Assembly (NCBI GenBank): GCA_018830285.1
Contig: JAHJSB010000025.1
Coordinates: 1 to 47,809, forward strand
From: Alphaproteobacteria bacterium
GTDB taxonomy: Bacteria; Pseudomonadota; Alphaproteobacteria; Caulobacterales; Hyphomonadaceae
Reading direction: 5' to 3'
DNA: 47,809 nucleotides
The notes under the pieces were generated by a model. That model saw only the letters and a program-made list of their open reading frames with translations, made no database searches and was not told the DNA's origin. This document shows positions 1-8,321 of this stretch, in pieces (position 1 is the first letter of the stretch; every line of letters begins with the position of its first letter). The position numbers and the translations under genes are program-made.

Positions 1-52
1 CGCTTGAATTGCATTCCATGAACTCCGAAAGCGAGAGGCTCTGATTAGAGCG

Positions 53-517
53 ATGAAAACCTATAACGCACCAGCAGATGTGGAGCACAAGTGGGTCGTG
101 ATTGACGCGACTGACGTCGTCATCGGACGCCTTGCTTCTTATGTCGCAAAACGCCTTCGCGGCAAGCACCGCGTCGACTTCACGCCGCACATCGATACGG
201 GCGATCATGTCGTCATTATCAACGCGGATAAAGCCAAATTTACAGGCAAGAAGCTGACGGACAAGATCTACTACCGTCACACCGGTTACCCGGGCGGCAT
301 CAAGTCGACGACACCTGAGAAAATCCTGAACGGCAAGTATCCTGAGCGTGCCATCCAGATGGCCGTGAAGCGCATGATGCCGAAAGAAAGCACGCTCGCC
401 CGCACCCAGTTCGGCAAGCTGCGCGTCTATGCCGGTTCCGAGCATCCCCACACGGCTCAACAGCCTGAAACCGTCGATTTCGCATCGATGAATCGCAAGA
501 ATATCAAGGCGGCCTGA
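53..517 (+). CDS. rplM: 50S ribosomal protein L13
   Basis: This gene encodes L13, an early-assembling large-subunit protein that binds 23S rRNA. The 154-residue product carries the L13 hallmarks: GRLAS near residue 25 followed by LRGK, then [13 protein letters not shown] around residues 45-57, and YRHTGYPGG around 74-82. The length is slightly above the usual ~142-150 because of a short C-terminal tail. The ATG follows a weak purine-rich stretch (AGAGCG). The gene is separated from rpsI by only 5 bp, the usual bacterial rplM-rpsI operon, so the two ribosomal proteins should be co-translated. Identification rests on conserved sequence and on the partner gene, and is very secure. Confidence 0.98.
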   Translation: MKTYNAPADVEHKWVVIDATDVVIGRLASYVAKRLRGKHRVDFTPHIDTGDHVVIINADKAKFTGKKLTDKIYYRHTGYPGGIKSTTPEKILNGKYPERAIQMAVKRMMPKESTLARTQFGKLRVYAGSEHPHTAQQPETVDFASMNRKNIKAA

Positions 518-522
518 TACAT

Positions 523-1008
523 ATGACCGATACAGCAAACTCCCTCGAGGAACTTGGTGCCATGTCCGGCGCGCCGGCTGCGGAAGCGCCAGCGATCAAG
601 ATCGAGCCAAAAATCGACGCCCAGGGCCGCGCCTATGGCACCGGTCGCCGCAAGGAAGCCACTGCGCGCGTCTGGATCAAGCCTGGTACCGGCAAGATCA
701 CAATCAACGGACGCGACCAGGAAACGTATTTCGCGCGCCCGGTCCTGCGCATGGTTATCGCCCAGCCGCTGATCGAGACCGGTCGTGACTCCGAGTTCGA
801 CGTCATCGCCACCGTCAAGGGCTCCGGCCTGATGGGCCAGGCCGGTGCTGTGCGTCACGGTATTTCGCGCGCACTCGTCAATTACGAGCCAAGCCTTCGC
901 GCCGTGCTGAAGCCATTCGGCTTCATGACCCGCGACCCGCGCGTTGTCGAACGCAAGAAGTACGGCAAGGCCAAGGCCCGTCGTAGCTTCCAGTTCTCCA
1001 AGCGCTAA
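523..1008 (+). CDS. rpsI: 30S ribosomal protein S9
   Basis: This gene encodes S9, whose basic C-terminal tail reaches the P-site tRNA in the small subunit. The 161-residue product has an N-terminal extension of about 35 residues rich in Ala and Glu before the S9 core ([18 protein letters not shown]). Such an extension is common in alphaproteobacterial S9. The core keeps [19 protein letters not shown] and ends in the expected basic tail RRSFQFSKR. It is the second gene of the rplM-rpsI operon and is followed at once by a strong intrinsic terminator. The ATG at 523 has the rplM stop just upstream, consistent with translational coupling. Confidence 0.98.
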   Translation: MTDTANSLEELGAMSGAPAAEAPAIKIEPKIDAQGRAYGTGRRKEATARVWIKPGTGKITINGRDQETYFARPVLRMVIAQPLIETGRDSEFDVIATVKGSGLMGQAGAVRHGISRALVNYEPSLRAVLKPFGFMTRDPRVVERKKYGKAKARRSFQFSKR

Positions 1009-1035
1009 AACCGCATTCCGGTTTTCAGATACCCG

Positions 1036-1068
1036 GCGGGCGCTTCGGAGACGAGGCGCCCGCTTTTT
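1036..1068 (+). terminator. Intrinsic terminator of the rplM-rpsI operon
   Basis: A perfect 8-bp GC stem (GCGGGCGC at 1036-1043 with GCGCCCGC at 1056-1063) is followed directly by five T residues at 1064-1068. It lies 28 bp after the rpsI stop and before argC, so argC probably has its own promoter or depends on read-through. Confidence 0.85.
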
Positions 1069-1092
1069 ATTGTCCTGTGACGGGAAGCGACC

Positions 1093-2040
1093 ATGTTGCC
1101 AAAGGTTTTCATAGACGGCGAAGCCGGCACGACCGGCCTGCAGATTGCCGACCGGCTGCGCCAGCGTAGCGATCTTGACGTGATCTCGATTGATCCGCCC
1201 AAGCGCAAGGACGTCAAAGAGCGCGCCCGTCTCATGAACATGGCTGACGCCGTGATCCTCTGCCTGCCGGATGACGCTGCCCGCCTCGGTGTGTCGCTTG
1301 TCACCAACAAGAATACGATCATCATCGACGCGTCCACAGCCCACCGTACGGCTGGCGGCTGGACCTATGGCTTCCCCGAGATGGACAAGGGCCAGCGCGC
1401 GGCGATCCGGGCATCGACGCGCATCTCCAATCCAGGCTGCTATCCCACTGGAGTCATCGCGCTGGTACGCCCACTCGTGACGCGCGGCCTGCTGCCCGTA
1501 TCGCATCCGCTGACCGTCAATGCCGTGTCTGGTTATACGGGCGGCGGCAATGCGATGATCGCGGAATTCGAGAACGCCGATGCGCCGAACCCCACGCGCG
1601 ACAACTACCGAATCTATGGCCTCTCGCAGAAGCACAAGCATCCGCCGGAAATGATGCGGTATAGTCGGCTCGCCAACCTGCCCGTGTTCGCGCCGGCCGT
1701 CGGCAGGTTCGCACAGGGCATGATCGTTGAGGTACCGCTGGCGCTTTGGGCGCTGCCGGGCAAGCCCAAGCGGGCTGCCCTGCATCAAGCCCTTACTCAT
1801 GCCTATGAGGGCGAGCGCTTCGTGCGGGTCGTGCCATTGTCCGAGAGCGACACGCTCACCGGGCTGGAACCGGAAGCCTGCAACGGCACGAACCGGCTTG
1901 AACTCTATGTATTCGGTTCCGATGACCAGGCCCGCCTCGTTGCCCGCCTCGACAATCTCGGCAAAGGCGCGTCCGGCGCAGCCGTGCAGAACCTCAACAT
2001 CGCGCTGGGGCTGGATGAGTGGACGGGGTTGGAAGTCTGA
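1093..2040 (+). CDS. argC: N-acetyl-gamma-glutamyl-phosphate reductase (short form)
   Basis: ArgC reduces N-acetyl-glutamyl-5-phosphate to the semialdehyde with NADPH, the third step of arginine synthesis. The 315-residue product is the short type of ArgC. It begins with the NADP-binding motif FIDGEAGTTGLQIADRL and contains the active-site stretch SNPGCYPTG with the catalytic Cys at about residue 116. VNAVSGYTGGG near residue 140 and HKHPPEM near 190 are further family signatures. The gene sits 24 bp after the rpsI terminator and is convergent with the L,D-transpeptidase gene. An rpsI-argC neighbourhood is common in alphaproteobacteria. The assignment is secure. Confidence 0.96.
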   Translation: MLPKVFIDGEAGTTGLQIADRLRQRSDLDVISIDPPKRKDVKERARLMNMADAVILCLPDDAARLGVSLVTNKNTIIIDASTAHRTAGGWTYGFPEMDKGQRAAIRASTRISNPGCYPTGVIALVRPLVTRGLLPVSHPLTVNAVSGYTGGGNAMIAEFENADAPNPTRDNYRIYGLSQKHKHPPEMMRYSRLANLPVFAPAVGRFAQGMIVEVPLALWALPGKPKRAALHQALTHAYEGERFVRVVPLSESDTLTGLEPEACNGTNRLELYVFGSDDQARLVARLDNLGKGASGAAVQNLNIALGLDEWTGLEV

Positions 2041-2080
2041 AACCTGCTTGGATCAGGCGCTTGCTGGTACCAGGTCTGCG

Positions 2081-3475
2081 TTAGCGCAGGACGGGTTCTT
2101 TCAGGGCCGCAAGGATGGTGACGTCACGCCCATAAATATCGGTGAGATACCGCACACCGCCGCAAGAATCGTCAACGGCCGTGAAGTAGACGATATAGAC
2201 AGGCACCGGTGCCAGAAGGTCGACGCGCGTTTCTTTTCGCGAAGCGACCGCTGCATCGATGTGCGCTCGATCCCAGCCAGCCGTATCTTCGAGCAACCAT
2301 GCCGCAAGATCGAGTGGTTCCTTCACTCGGACACAGCCGGATGAAAATGTTCGCTGGTCCGCGTCGAACAGGCCCCGATCGGACGTATCGTGGATATATA
2401 CATTGTACGAATTCGGAAACATTATCTTGACCTGTCCGAGCGCATTGGCTGGTCCGGGCGCCTGACGGATCCGGTAGGGGAAGGATGACGCCTTAACATC
2501 AGCCCAGTTGATGCCTGACGGATCGACAACCTGCCCCTGCCTGTCGAATATCTTGTATCCGAGCCGACCGATGATTCCGGGATCGCGCCGGAACTGCGGC
2601 AGCTTGTCTGCCCGGGCGATACTGTCGGGCACATCCCACCAGGGATTGAAGATGATATATTCGATGCTGTCAGAAAAAGCCGGCGTCTCCCGGTTCATCG
2701 TGCCGAAGATGGCTGCGTGCCGGGCTTGGACAGCATCGAGTGCCATGGCGTTCACATCGAACCCAGGGATATTGGCGATGACGTAGCGTGGTCCAAGCGT
2801 ATGCGGCAGCCAGCGCCATCGCTCCAGGTTGACGCGCAGCTGGTCGATCAGCGCGGCGTGAGAGGCCCGGGCGGTGGGGTCGGCTTCCAGTGCCATTGCG
2901 GCTTGCTGGCGGGCCAGTTCCGCCCTTAGGGCGAGGTATTCCGGATGCTGCGGAGCGAGGCGGTCGAGCGCAGAAGCGAGCGCGCCTGGGCCGCCTTGCG
3001 CATCGATTTGCATGAGCATCGCGTTTTCAGCAATCTCGGCGACGCGGCGTCGCTGTAGCGTTTTGGGGTCCAGCACACCATACGCGAGATGCGTGGCTGC
3101 CAGGCGCCAGGCATCGCGGGACGCTTTCGCCTGCGCGTTGGGATCATCCGAGAGGTCCAAAATTTGCGACAGGCCATAGTCCTCGGGATCAAGGCCATGC
3201 TCGGACAGGCGGACTATGGCGTCGACGAGGGCATCGCGCTGCGGTTCGGCCACTTCCGGGGATGAAATGTCGGGCGGTGTCGGTTCGTCAGGTTTAACCT
3301 GTTCGGCAACTTGCGTGAACGTGCCCTCAGGTCGCTGCGGGCGATCAGTATGAACGCAGCCTGTCACCCATAGCAGCAAACTGGCGGTGAGCCATGTGGA
3401 CAGTACAGCCGAGGTCCTGCGACCGGCGGGGAATTCAAGGTTTCGCGGGCAGCTGGTCTTTGTTTCATGCGTCAT
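2081..3475 (-). CDS. YcbB-type L,D-transpeptidase lipoprotein
   Basis: L,D-transpeptidases of the YcbB/LdtD kind form 3-3 cross-links in peptidoglycan in the periplasm. The ErfK/YbiS/YhnG catalytic motif is clear: YIHDTSDRGLF, then TFSSGCVRVKEPLDLA, with the nucleophilic Cys at about residue 381 of 464. The N-terminus from this start has a lipoprotein signal ending LLLWVTGC, so lipid anchoring is expected. The middle region (about 60-230) is the helical scaffold typical of YcbB. The open frame continues upstream to a TTG at 3700, but that part looks like a TonB remnant, so ATG 3475 was chosen. A possible in-frame ATG at 3526 also starts a short lipobox-like peptide. No strong ribosome-binding site separates these options, so the start is moderately certain while the function is clear. 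Confidence 0.88.
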   Translation of the reverse strand: MTHETKTSCPRNLEFPAGRRTSAVLSTWLTASLLLWVTGCVHTDRPQRPEGTFTQVAEQVKPDEPTPPDISSPEVAEPQRDALVDAIVRLSEHGLDPEDYGLSQILDLSDDPNAQAKASRDAWRLAATHLAYGVLDPKTLQRRRVAEIAENAMLMQIDAQGGPGALASALDRLAPQHPEYLALRAELARQQAAMALEADPTARASHAALIDQLRVNLERWRWLPHTLGPRYVIANIPGFDVNAMALDAVQARHAAIFGTMNRETPAFSDSIEYIIFNPWWDVPDSIARADKLPQFRRDPGIIGRLGYKIFDRQGQVVDPSGINWADVKASSFPYRIRQAPGPANALGQVKIMFPNSYNVYIHDTSDRGLFDADQRTFSSGCVRVKEPLDLAAWLLEDTAGWDRAHIDAAVASRKETRVDLLAPVPVYIVYFTAVDDSCGGVRYLTDIYGRDVTILAALKEPVLR

Positions 3476-3535
3476 GAATGCAGTTTGGCATCCGGCGACG
3501 AGCGCGACCAGTGCGGCGATGCGCATCGCCAAGGC

Positions 3536-3700
3536 CTGGTTCAGCGAATAGGCGATCGCCTCCGTGAAGGTCAGGTCGGTAGCCTGCCGTGTTTGCGGCG
3601 GTGCCGGGACCGGGGAGGCGCGGTCGAGCAGGTCGAGCGTCGCCTTGTCGAGGATGGAGAAACCGCTGCCGGTGACCATCATCATGCGGCCCTCCTCCAA
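3536..3700 (-). pseudogene. Remnant of a TonB C-terminal domain
   Basis: About 55 codons read in frame just upstream of the L,D-transpeptidase resemble the last half of a TonB energy-transducer domain: GSGFSILDKATLDLLDRASPVPAPP is split by no gap and followed by DLTFTEAIAYSL, which matches the usual hydrophobic final strand. The rest of TonB (membrane anchor, Pro-rich linker, first part of the domain) is missing. The codons before the TTG at 3700 do not look like TonB. There is no stop between the remnant and the transpeptidase frame. This is best read as a decayed tonB whose tail fused in frame. An expressed hybrid is less likely because it would place the transpeptidase lipobox internally. 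Confidence 0.6.
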
Positions 3701-3853
3701 GCGCGAGGAGTCGATGTACGCAATTCCGCTTCGCTTTGTTCTTTGTTGTGCGCTAATATTGTCTGTACCAAGCTCTTTCTGGCAAAGTCGCAGGTTGGGG
3801 ACTGTAAATCAGTCAGGCGGAAAGATTGGGGTGTCTGGGCGAAGCGTCGGGTG

Positions 3854-4840
3854 TCAGGTTGCTGTTTCCAGGTCAGCGATTGCCAATGCGATATCCTGGA
3901 GCAAGTCCCCATTGGAAGGCGCGATCATACCTTCGCCTTCTGCCACTTCGAGCAGCTTTGCATCATACGCCCAGCGTTTGAGCAGCTCCAGTTTGAGCGC
4001 ACGAGACAGAGGGGTCGCCAGGAGCTCTTCGATTGAATGAAATGTGGTCGCAGGATCAATCAGGGCCGCGTTCAGATCGATGTTTTCGCTCCGGGCCGAT
4101 GCATAGAGGCGTTCGAGGTAGTCGAGCCGGTCGACATAGGATCTTGCATCCTCGGCGCTTGAGAAAACCTTGCCACGGACATAATATTCATCGTCGCCTG
4201 AGTGGACGAAGCCGGTGTTCCGGTAGGCTTCCGCCTCAGCCTCGGATACTGCGCCGAGATAGCGTTCCTCCAGTTCACGATGCAGGTCCGGCAGGCCGTG
4301 AAGGTGGACGTCTGCTCCGGAATGGGCCTTCAGGATCTTGGTCGCGCGGGCCTCGTCCCCTTCATTCCAGGTGCGGACCCACAATGCGAGACCGCCATGC
4401 TCGACCTGGTCGGCGATGTATTCGGCGTGCTCGGCGCCAATTATACGGGCCAGGGCGGTCCCGAGCGCGGCGCCGGCGCCGCCGCCAACAAAGAGGGCAA
4501 CCAATCCGGCCGCCAGGGCGCCACCGGATGCAACCACCGGGATCAGGCCCGCCAGCGCACCGACATACATGAGCGTGCCGATCACGGCGCCCTCGGCGTT
4601 GCCGACATCTTCCTCGGCGACATAAGCGATCCGGGGCGCTGCGGCATCGTCCTCCACTTCGGCGACTTTCCGGTAGGCATGGCCCAGTTTCTCTTCCACA
4701 CTGTCAGAGCGGGCAAGCAGGCTGATCTCTGCCCGGTCAAATCCGTGCGACAGCAAGTCGTCAATCGCGGCCTGAAGCGCATCTTCGGTCTGGAAAACAC
4801 CCACGGCTTCTCGTACCAGCGGAAGGCTTTGTTGGGTCAT
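3854..4840 (-). CDS. Stress-domain protein with a glycine-rich membrane segment
   Basis: The function is not established. The first ~40 residues (AVGVFQTEDALQAAIDDLL followed by SHGFDRAEISLLAR) match the YflT-like general/heat-stress domain that often begins bacterial stress proteins. A Gly/Ala-rich hydrophobic stretch of about 50 residues around residues 95-145 probably inserts into the membrane as a hairpin. The C-terminal half is acidic and helical with no motif I recognise. ATG 4840 was chosen over the in-frame ATG at 4852 because GGAG lies 6-7 nt upstream of it. The gene is divergent from the hibernation-factor gene across a 362-bp gap holding a weak FNR-like box, which fits a shared stress response. 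Confidence 0.65.
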   Translation of the reverse strand: MTQQSLPLVREAVGVFQTEDALQAAIDDLLSHGFDRAEISLLARSDSVEEKLGHAYRKVAEVEDDAAAPRIAYVAEEDVGNAEGAVIGTLMYVGALAGLIPVVASGGALAAGLVALFVGGGAGAALGTALARIIGAEHAEYIADQVEHGGLALWVRTWNEGDEARATKILKAHSGADVHLHGLPDLHRELEERYLGAVSEAEAEAYRNTGFVHSGDDEYYVRGKVFSSAEDARSYVDRLDYLERLYASARSENIDLNAALIDPATTFHSIEELLATPLSRALKLELLKRWAYDAKLLEVAEGEGMIAPSNGDLLQDIALAIADLETAT

Positions 4841-5202
4841 GTCATGCTCCATTTAGCATTCAGCGAACTCGGGCCAGTTGCTTTGGCATTCTTGCCGGGT
4901 TTCGCAGAAGTGTCGCTATCGATGGCTGGTTTGCCGATACGTAACCCCCCGTACGTCGCCTGCCTCTCCCCCACCTCATCCAACCGACATCCAGTTAGAC
5001 AAGCATGCCGGTCATAGGGACGCGGGTCCAGGCGAAGATGGACCCCTCGTTGAGAAATGGGAAATGCTTTGCTGAGTTCAATCAAAGCGACAAGAGGTGG
5101 AGCGCGTGTAGCTCTGAAACGTCTTGGCCATTTCTCTTGGAAAATTTTGCGCGAATGACAAGGATCAAATTGTTCCCCGGCAAGCCATGCTTTCGTGCAG
5201 AT
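4841..5202. other. Divergent intergenic region of 362 bp
   Basis: This gap lies between the stress-domain gene (minus) and the hibernation-factor gene (plus). An open frame extends upstream of the latter to 5005, but its codons give no recognisable protein and no homologous N-terminus, so it is treated as non-coding. It holds the weak FNR-like box at 5072-5085 and an alternative in-frame ATG at 5155. No other gene or RNA is visible. Confidence 0.5.
5072..5085 (+). promoter_or_regulatory. Weak FNR/FixK-like half-conserved box
   Basis: CTGAG-TTCA-ATCAA matches 8 of the 10 defined positions of TTGAT-N4-ATCAA, with a perfect right half. TGTAGC at 5107-5112 is a possible -10 at class II spacing, about 31 bp centre to centre. 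It precedes the ribosome hibernation gene, a type often induced on oxygen limitation. On its own it is weak; its appeal is the strong boxes elsewhere in the window. Confidence 0.25.
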
Positions 5203-5757
5203 ATGAAAATAGAACCAGAGATATCATATCGAAATATCGAGCCGTCCCAGCATTTGCGGGACCGGGTCGATAAGGAAATCCGCCAGCTTGAAAACATCTA
5301 CCCGGACCTGACCAGCTGCACGGTCCTGATCGACGGGCCAAGCGGGCACAAGCAAACGGGCGGCCTAGCGTCGGTCCGGATCCACCTCACTGCGCCGGGT
5401 CGGAAAGATATCGCCGTCACGCACGTGGCTGACGACAATCATGCGCATGAGGATGCCCTGGTCAGCGTCCGGGATGCATTCAAGGCCGCTCAGCGGCAGA
5501 TCAAGAAGCTCAAGCATGACGACAGGGTCGACCGAACCACGGATATGACCAGGATCGCTGGCAAGATCGCGCGATTCCTGGCCGAGGAGGATGCAGGTTT
5601 CATTGTCGCCGAAGATGGGCAGGAATGCTACTTTCAGGCCCGTTCCGTGACCGACGCCCGCTTCAAGGACCTGAAGGTCGGCGATGACGTCACGTTCAGG
5701 ATAGAGCCGGGCAACAAGGGCCCGCAGGCAGTCGCTGTCCACCTGCGCGGCGATTGA
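5203..5757 (+). CDS. HPF/RaiA-family ribosome-associated protein with cold-shock-like C-terminal domain
   Basis: The N-terminal ~110 residues are an HPF/RaiA-type fold (ISYRNIEPSQHLRDRVDKEI, then YPDLTSCTVLIDGP and a DALVSVRDAFKAAQRQIKK helix), which binds the 30S decoding region and silences ribosomes in stress. Residues ~125-184 resemble a cold-shock domain: GFIVAEDGQECYFQ, then FKDLKVGDDVTFRIE and KGPQAVAVH, suggesting an added RNA-binding module. The chosen ATG at 5203 is where family similarity begins; it has no good ribosome-binding site, and ATG 5155 (preceded by TTGGAAAA) is a real alternative. The gene is 19 bp upstream of the DUF3775 gene, which has an AAGGAG site. I infer a role in low-energy ribosome protection. 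Confidence 0.8.
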   Translation: MKIEPEISYRNIEPSQHLRDRVDKEIRQLENIYPDLTSCTVLIDGPSGHKQTGGLASVRIHLTAPGRKDIAVTHVADDNHAHEDALVSVRDAFKAAQRQIKKLKHDDRVDRTTDMTRIAGKIARFLAEEDAGFIVAEDGQECYFQARSVTDARFKDLKVGDDVTFRIEPGNKGPQAVAVHLRGD

Positions 5758-5776
5758 GCGGAAAAAGGAGCGACCC

Positions 5777-6205
5777 ATGTTTGTGCGAAATTTCGATCTT
5801 ATTCTGGACCCGGCGACTGCGATGCAGATAGCCATGCTTGTGCGTGAATTCGACACAGAGGACATTGATCCGACAGGCGAAGAGTATTCAGGCGATGAGG
5901 CTTTCGCAGACGAGGAGGATCTTCTCGAGACGGAAAAACAGGATCAGGCAGACCCCTTCCTTGAGGAGCTTAGCTCTGCCGTTAATATCCTGAATGTCGA
6001 TGCGCAGCGTGACCTGCTTGCCCTGATGTGGGTCGGGCGGGGTGATTACAGGCCTGAAGACTGGTCGGCAGCGCGCCATCAGGCCGCCGATGTTGCCGAT
6101 ATGAATCTGGCCAAATATCTTTCAGAGACACCGCTCGCTAGCACGTATCTCATCGAGGGGCTGAGCCAAATGGGCTATGCCGTCGATGACTACGAAGCGT
6201 TCTGA
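5777..6205 (+). CDS. DUF3775-family protein
   Basis: A 142-residue soluble acidic protein of unknown function. The pattern of a short N-terminal strand-helix, an acidic linker (residues 30-55), then LSSAVNILNVDAQRDLLALMWVGRG, DWSAARHQAA and LIEGLSQMGY at the end matches the DUF3775 family common in alphaproteobacteria. An AAGGAG ribosome-binding site precedes the ATG by 7 nt. It lies between the hibernation-factor gene and an SDR gene, all on one strand with gaps of about 20 bp, so it is probably part of a small operon. No catalytic motif is visible. Confidence 0.7.
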   Translation: MFVRNFDLILDPATAMQIAMLVREFDTEDIDPTGEEYSGDEAFADEEDLLETEKQDQADPFLEELSSAVNILNVDAQRDLLALMWVGRGDYRPEDWSAARHQAADVADMNLAKYLSETPLASTYLIEGLSQMGYAVDDYEAF

Positions 6206-6227
6206 AATCGGAGCAAGGAGAAACGTC

Positions 6228-6998
6228 ATGGGCATGGTCGACGGAAAAAGCGCCCTGGTAACGGGTGCTGGAGCAGGGATCGGGCGCGAAACGGCTCTCA
6301 AGTTCGCTACTGAGGGCGCTCGTGTCGCCGTGTCGGATGTGAATGTTGCAGGCGGCGAGGAAACGGTTCGCCTGATCGCGTCCGCAGGCGGGGAGGCCTT
6401 CTTCATGCGGGCCGACGTGTCGCAGGCCAAGGATGTCGACGCGCTGATCAAGCAGACGGTCAAGGCGTTCGGCAGCATTGACTGTGCCTGCAACAATGCC
6501 GGGATCGAAGGCGTGATTGCGCCGTTTGCAGAGCAGACGGAAGAGAATTTCGACCGGATCATTTCGGTCAACCTGAAGGGCGTCTTCCTGTGCCTGCGGG
6601 CAGAGATACAGCAGATGGCCAAATCCGGTGGCGGGGCCATCGTCAATCTCGCCTCGGTTGCCGGACTTGTCGGGTTTGCGGGCCTCAGCCCTTATGTGGC
6701 GTCAAAGCATGGCGTGAACGGCCTGACGAAGAATGCCGCGCTTGAGTATGGCAAGGCGGGCATCCGCGTGAATTCGGTCTGCCCCGGCGGGATCGATACG
6801 CGGATGCTGGACTCGCTCGCAGAGCAATCGAGCGATGGAAAGATGACCTCCCACGAAATGCTCGATCCGATGCATCCGATCGGGCATATCGGCATGCCGG
6901 CGGAAGTGGCCGAACTGATCGTCTGGCTGTGCTCGCCGCGTGCGTCTTTCGTCACCGGTACGAACATCCCGGTGGATGGAGGCTTCGTGGCACAGTAA
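6228..6998 (+). CDS. SDR-family oxidoreductase
   Basis: A classical short-chain dehydrogenase/reductase of 256 residues. The cofactor motif TGAGAGIG is at about residues 12-19, the NNAG motif near 88, the catalytic Ser in NLASVAG, and YVASK supplies the Tyr-Lys pair. An Asp in VSDVNVAG at the end of the second strand favours NAD(H). The C-terminal PVDGGFVAQ is typical for the family. AAGGAG lies 8 nt before ATG 6228, which decides the start over an upstream in-frame ATG inside the DUF3775 gene. The substrate cannot be told from sequence. The gene follows DUF3775 by 22 bp and is convergent with the MgtC/DUF4010 gene. Confidence 0.85.
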   Translation: MGMVDGKSALVTGAGAGIGRETALKFATEGARVAVSDVNVAGGEETVRLIASAGGEAFFMRADVSQAKDVDALIKQTVKAFGSIDCACNNAGIEGVIAPFAEQTEENFDRIISVNLKGVFLCLRAEIQQMAKSGGGAIVNLASVAGLVGFAGLSPYVASKHGVNGLTKNAALEYGKAGIRVNSVCPGGIDTRMLDSLAEQSSDGKMTSHEMLDPMHPIGHIGMPAEVAELIVWLCSPRASFVTGTNIPVDGGFVAQ

Positions 6999-7012
6999 CC
7001 AGCTGCCCGGTC

Positions 7013-8302
7013 TCAGATCAGTCCCATGGACCCTGCCACGCCCAGGCCCGCTGCGCCCGCCAGCGCCATGATCATCGCGACAGCCATGCATCGCCGCCTG
7101 TAGGCGCCTTCGCCAGCGACGATGGCGATCATGCCTTTCAGGAGCGTATTGGCGATCGCGGCCAGGGCGACGGCGATGGCTGCGGTTTCGGTGTCGAGTC
7201 CTGTCGCGCTCATCCGCACCATCGAGAGGCTGACCGTATCTACGTCCACGGCGCCCGCCACAAGGGCGATGCCGTAAATCCCTGTCGGGCCCAGCATGTC
7301 GGCGGCTGCCCTCGACAGAAAGAGTGCCGTCGCCAGAAGGGCAGCGAAGATTAATGCCGATCGCAGGTCGAGCGGGTTGGACAGGACCAGGTCAGGCGCG
7401 GCCTGTGTCTCCCGGCGCAAGAGGAAAAATCCCGATGTGCCCAAGGCGACGACCAGCATGAATCCGAATGGCAAGGCGAGTGGCGCGATGAGTGATGGCG
7501 CGAATGCGCCGAGAATTAAAGCGGTCCGGACGATCATGCCTGCCCAGGCCAGGGTCGTGCCGCCGACAAGGGCGCGCGCATCGCCCGCGTCGTGCCGGCT
7601 GAAGCGGGCGAAGGACAGGGTCACGGCGGTGGATGAGGCAAAACTGCCGGCAATCGCCAGCAGTCCGACGCCGCGACGGCTCCCCAGCCATTTTACGCCG
7701 AGATAGCCGGCAAATCCCAAGCCACTGATCAGGACGACCATCCACCAGATCGAACGCGGATTGAACGCTTCATAGGGTCCATAGGACTGGTCGGGCAATA
7801 CGGGCAGGACGACGACCGAGATCAGCAACAAGCGGAGGAAAGCGCTGAGTTCCTTTTCCTCGATCCGGTGCAGCAGGGCGTGAAGAGGCGTTCTTAGCCA
7901 GAGTACGAATGCCACGATCACCGCGCCTGCTGCAGCGGCCTGGGAATGGCCAAGCACCGCCAGGGCGCCGAGCGCATAAGCGCTGAGCGCGGCCACCATC
8001 GTTGTGACGCTTACGGTGCGGGTGACATCGATCTGGGCTTCGAAACCTTCCCGCAAGAGCAGCGCGAGCCCGACAAAGCCGGCCGCGATAACAAGGCCAC
8101 TTCCCGTGTCGATGAAGGCGAACAAGCCACCCAGAAATCCGATCAGTCCGATCGTCCGGAACCCGGCAACTCTCGAACCGTCGGGATCTGCCCGATCCTT
8201 CCAGCCGCGTTCCAGTCCGATCAGCAAGCCGATGCCGAGCGCTGTTAGCAGGCCGGTGAGAGGCGTGTCAGGCATCATCGGGAAATATCCAAGACCTTCC
8301 AT
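7013..8302 (-). CDS. MgtC/SapB plus DUF4010 polytopic membrane protein
   Basis: A 429-residue membrane protein with about 12 predicted transmembrane segments. The first ~140 residues show the MgtC/SapB pattern, including ALGIGLLIGLERGW and a conserved AGFRTIGLIGFLGGL. The rest corresponds to DUF4010, with VLPVLPDQSYGPYEAFNPR between helices. MgtC proteins are linked to magnesium limitation and acid stress, but the transported or sensed substrate of this two-domain form is unknown. It is the last gene of the apparent operon regulator-pta-ackA-this gene, 19 bp after ackA. The start could also be one of the Met codons at 8278 or 8275. Confidence 0.75.
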   Translation of the reverse strand: MEGLGYFPMMPDTPLTGLLTALGIGLLIGLERGWKDRADPDGSRVAGFRTIGLIGFLGGLFAFIDTGSGLVIAAGFVGLALLLREGFEAQIDVTRTVSVTTMVAALSAYALGALAVLGHSQAAAAGAVIVAFVLWLRTPLHALLHRIEEKELSAFLRLLLISVVVLPVLPDQSYGPYEAFNPRSIWWMVVLISGLGFAGYLGVKWLGSRRGVGLLAIAGSFASSTAVTLSFARFSRHDAGDARALVGGTTLAWAGMIVRTALILGAFAPSLIAPLALPFGFMLVVALGTSGFFLLRRETQAAPDLVLSNPLDLRSALIFAALLATALFLSRAAADMLGPTGIYGIALVAGAVDVDTVSLSMVRMSATGLDTETAAIAVALAAIANTLLKGMIAIVAGEGAYRRRCMAVAMIMALAGAAGLGVAGSMGLI

Positions 8303-8321
8303 TCAACAATGGGCGGGGGCA

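Noticed and set aside
457..1800. Long open frame (447 codons) on the minus strand
   Set aside because: It is antisense to rpsI and argC, both secure, and its Arg/His/Gly-rich composition is the shadow pattern of GC-rich coding DNA.
5005..5202. Upstream extension of the hibernation-factor frame
   Set aside because: The extra 66 codons show no similarity to the family and cross the candidate regulatory site, so the later start is preferred.
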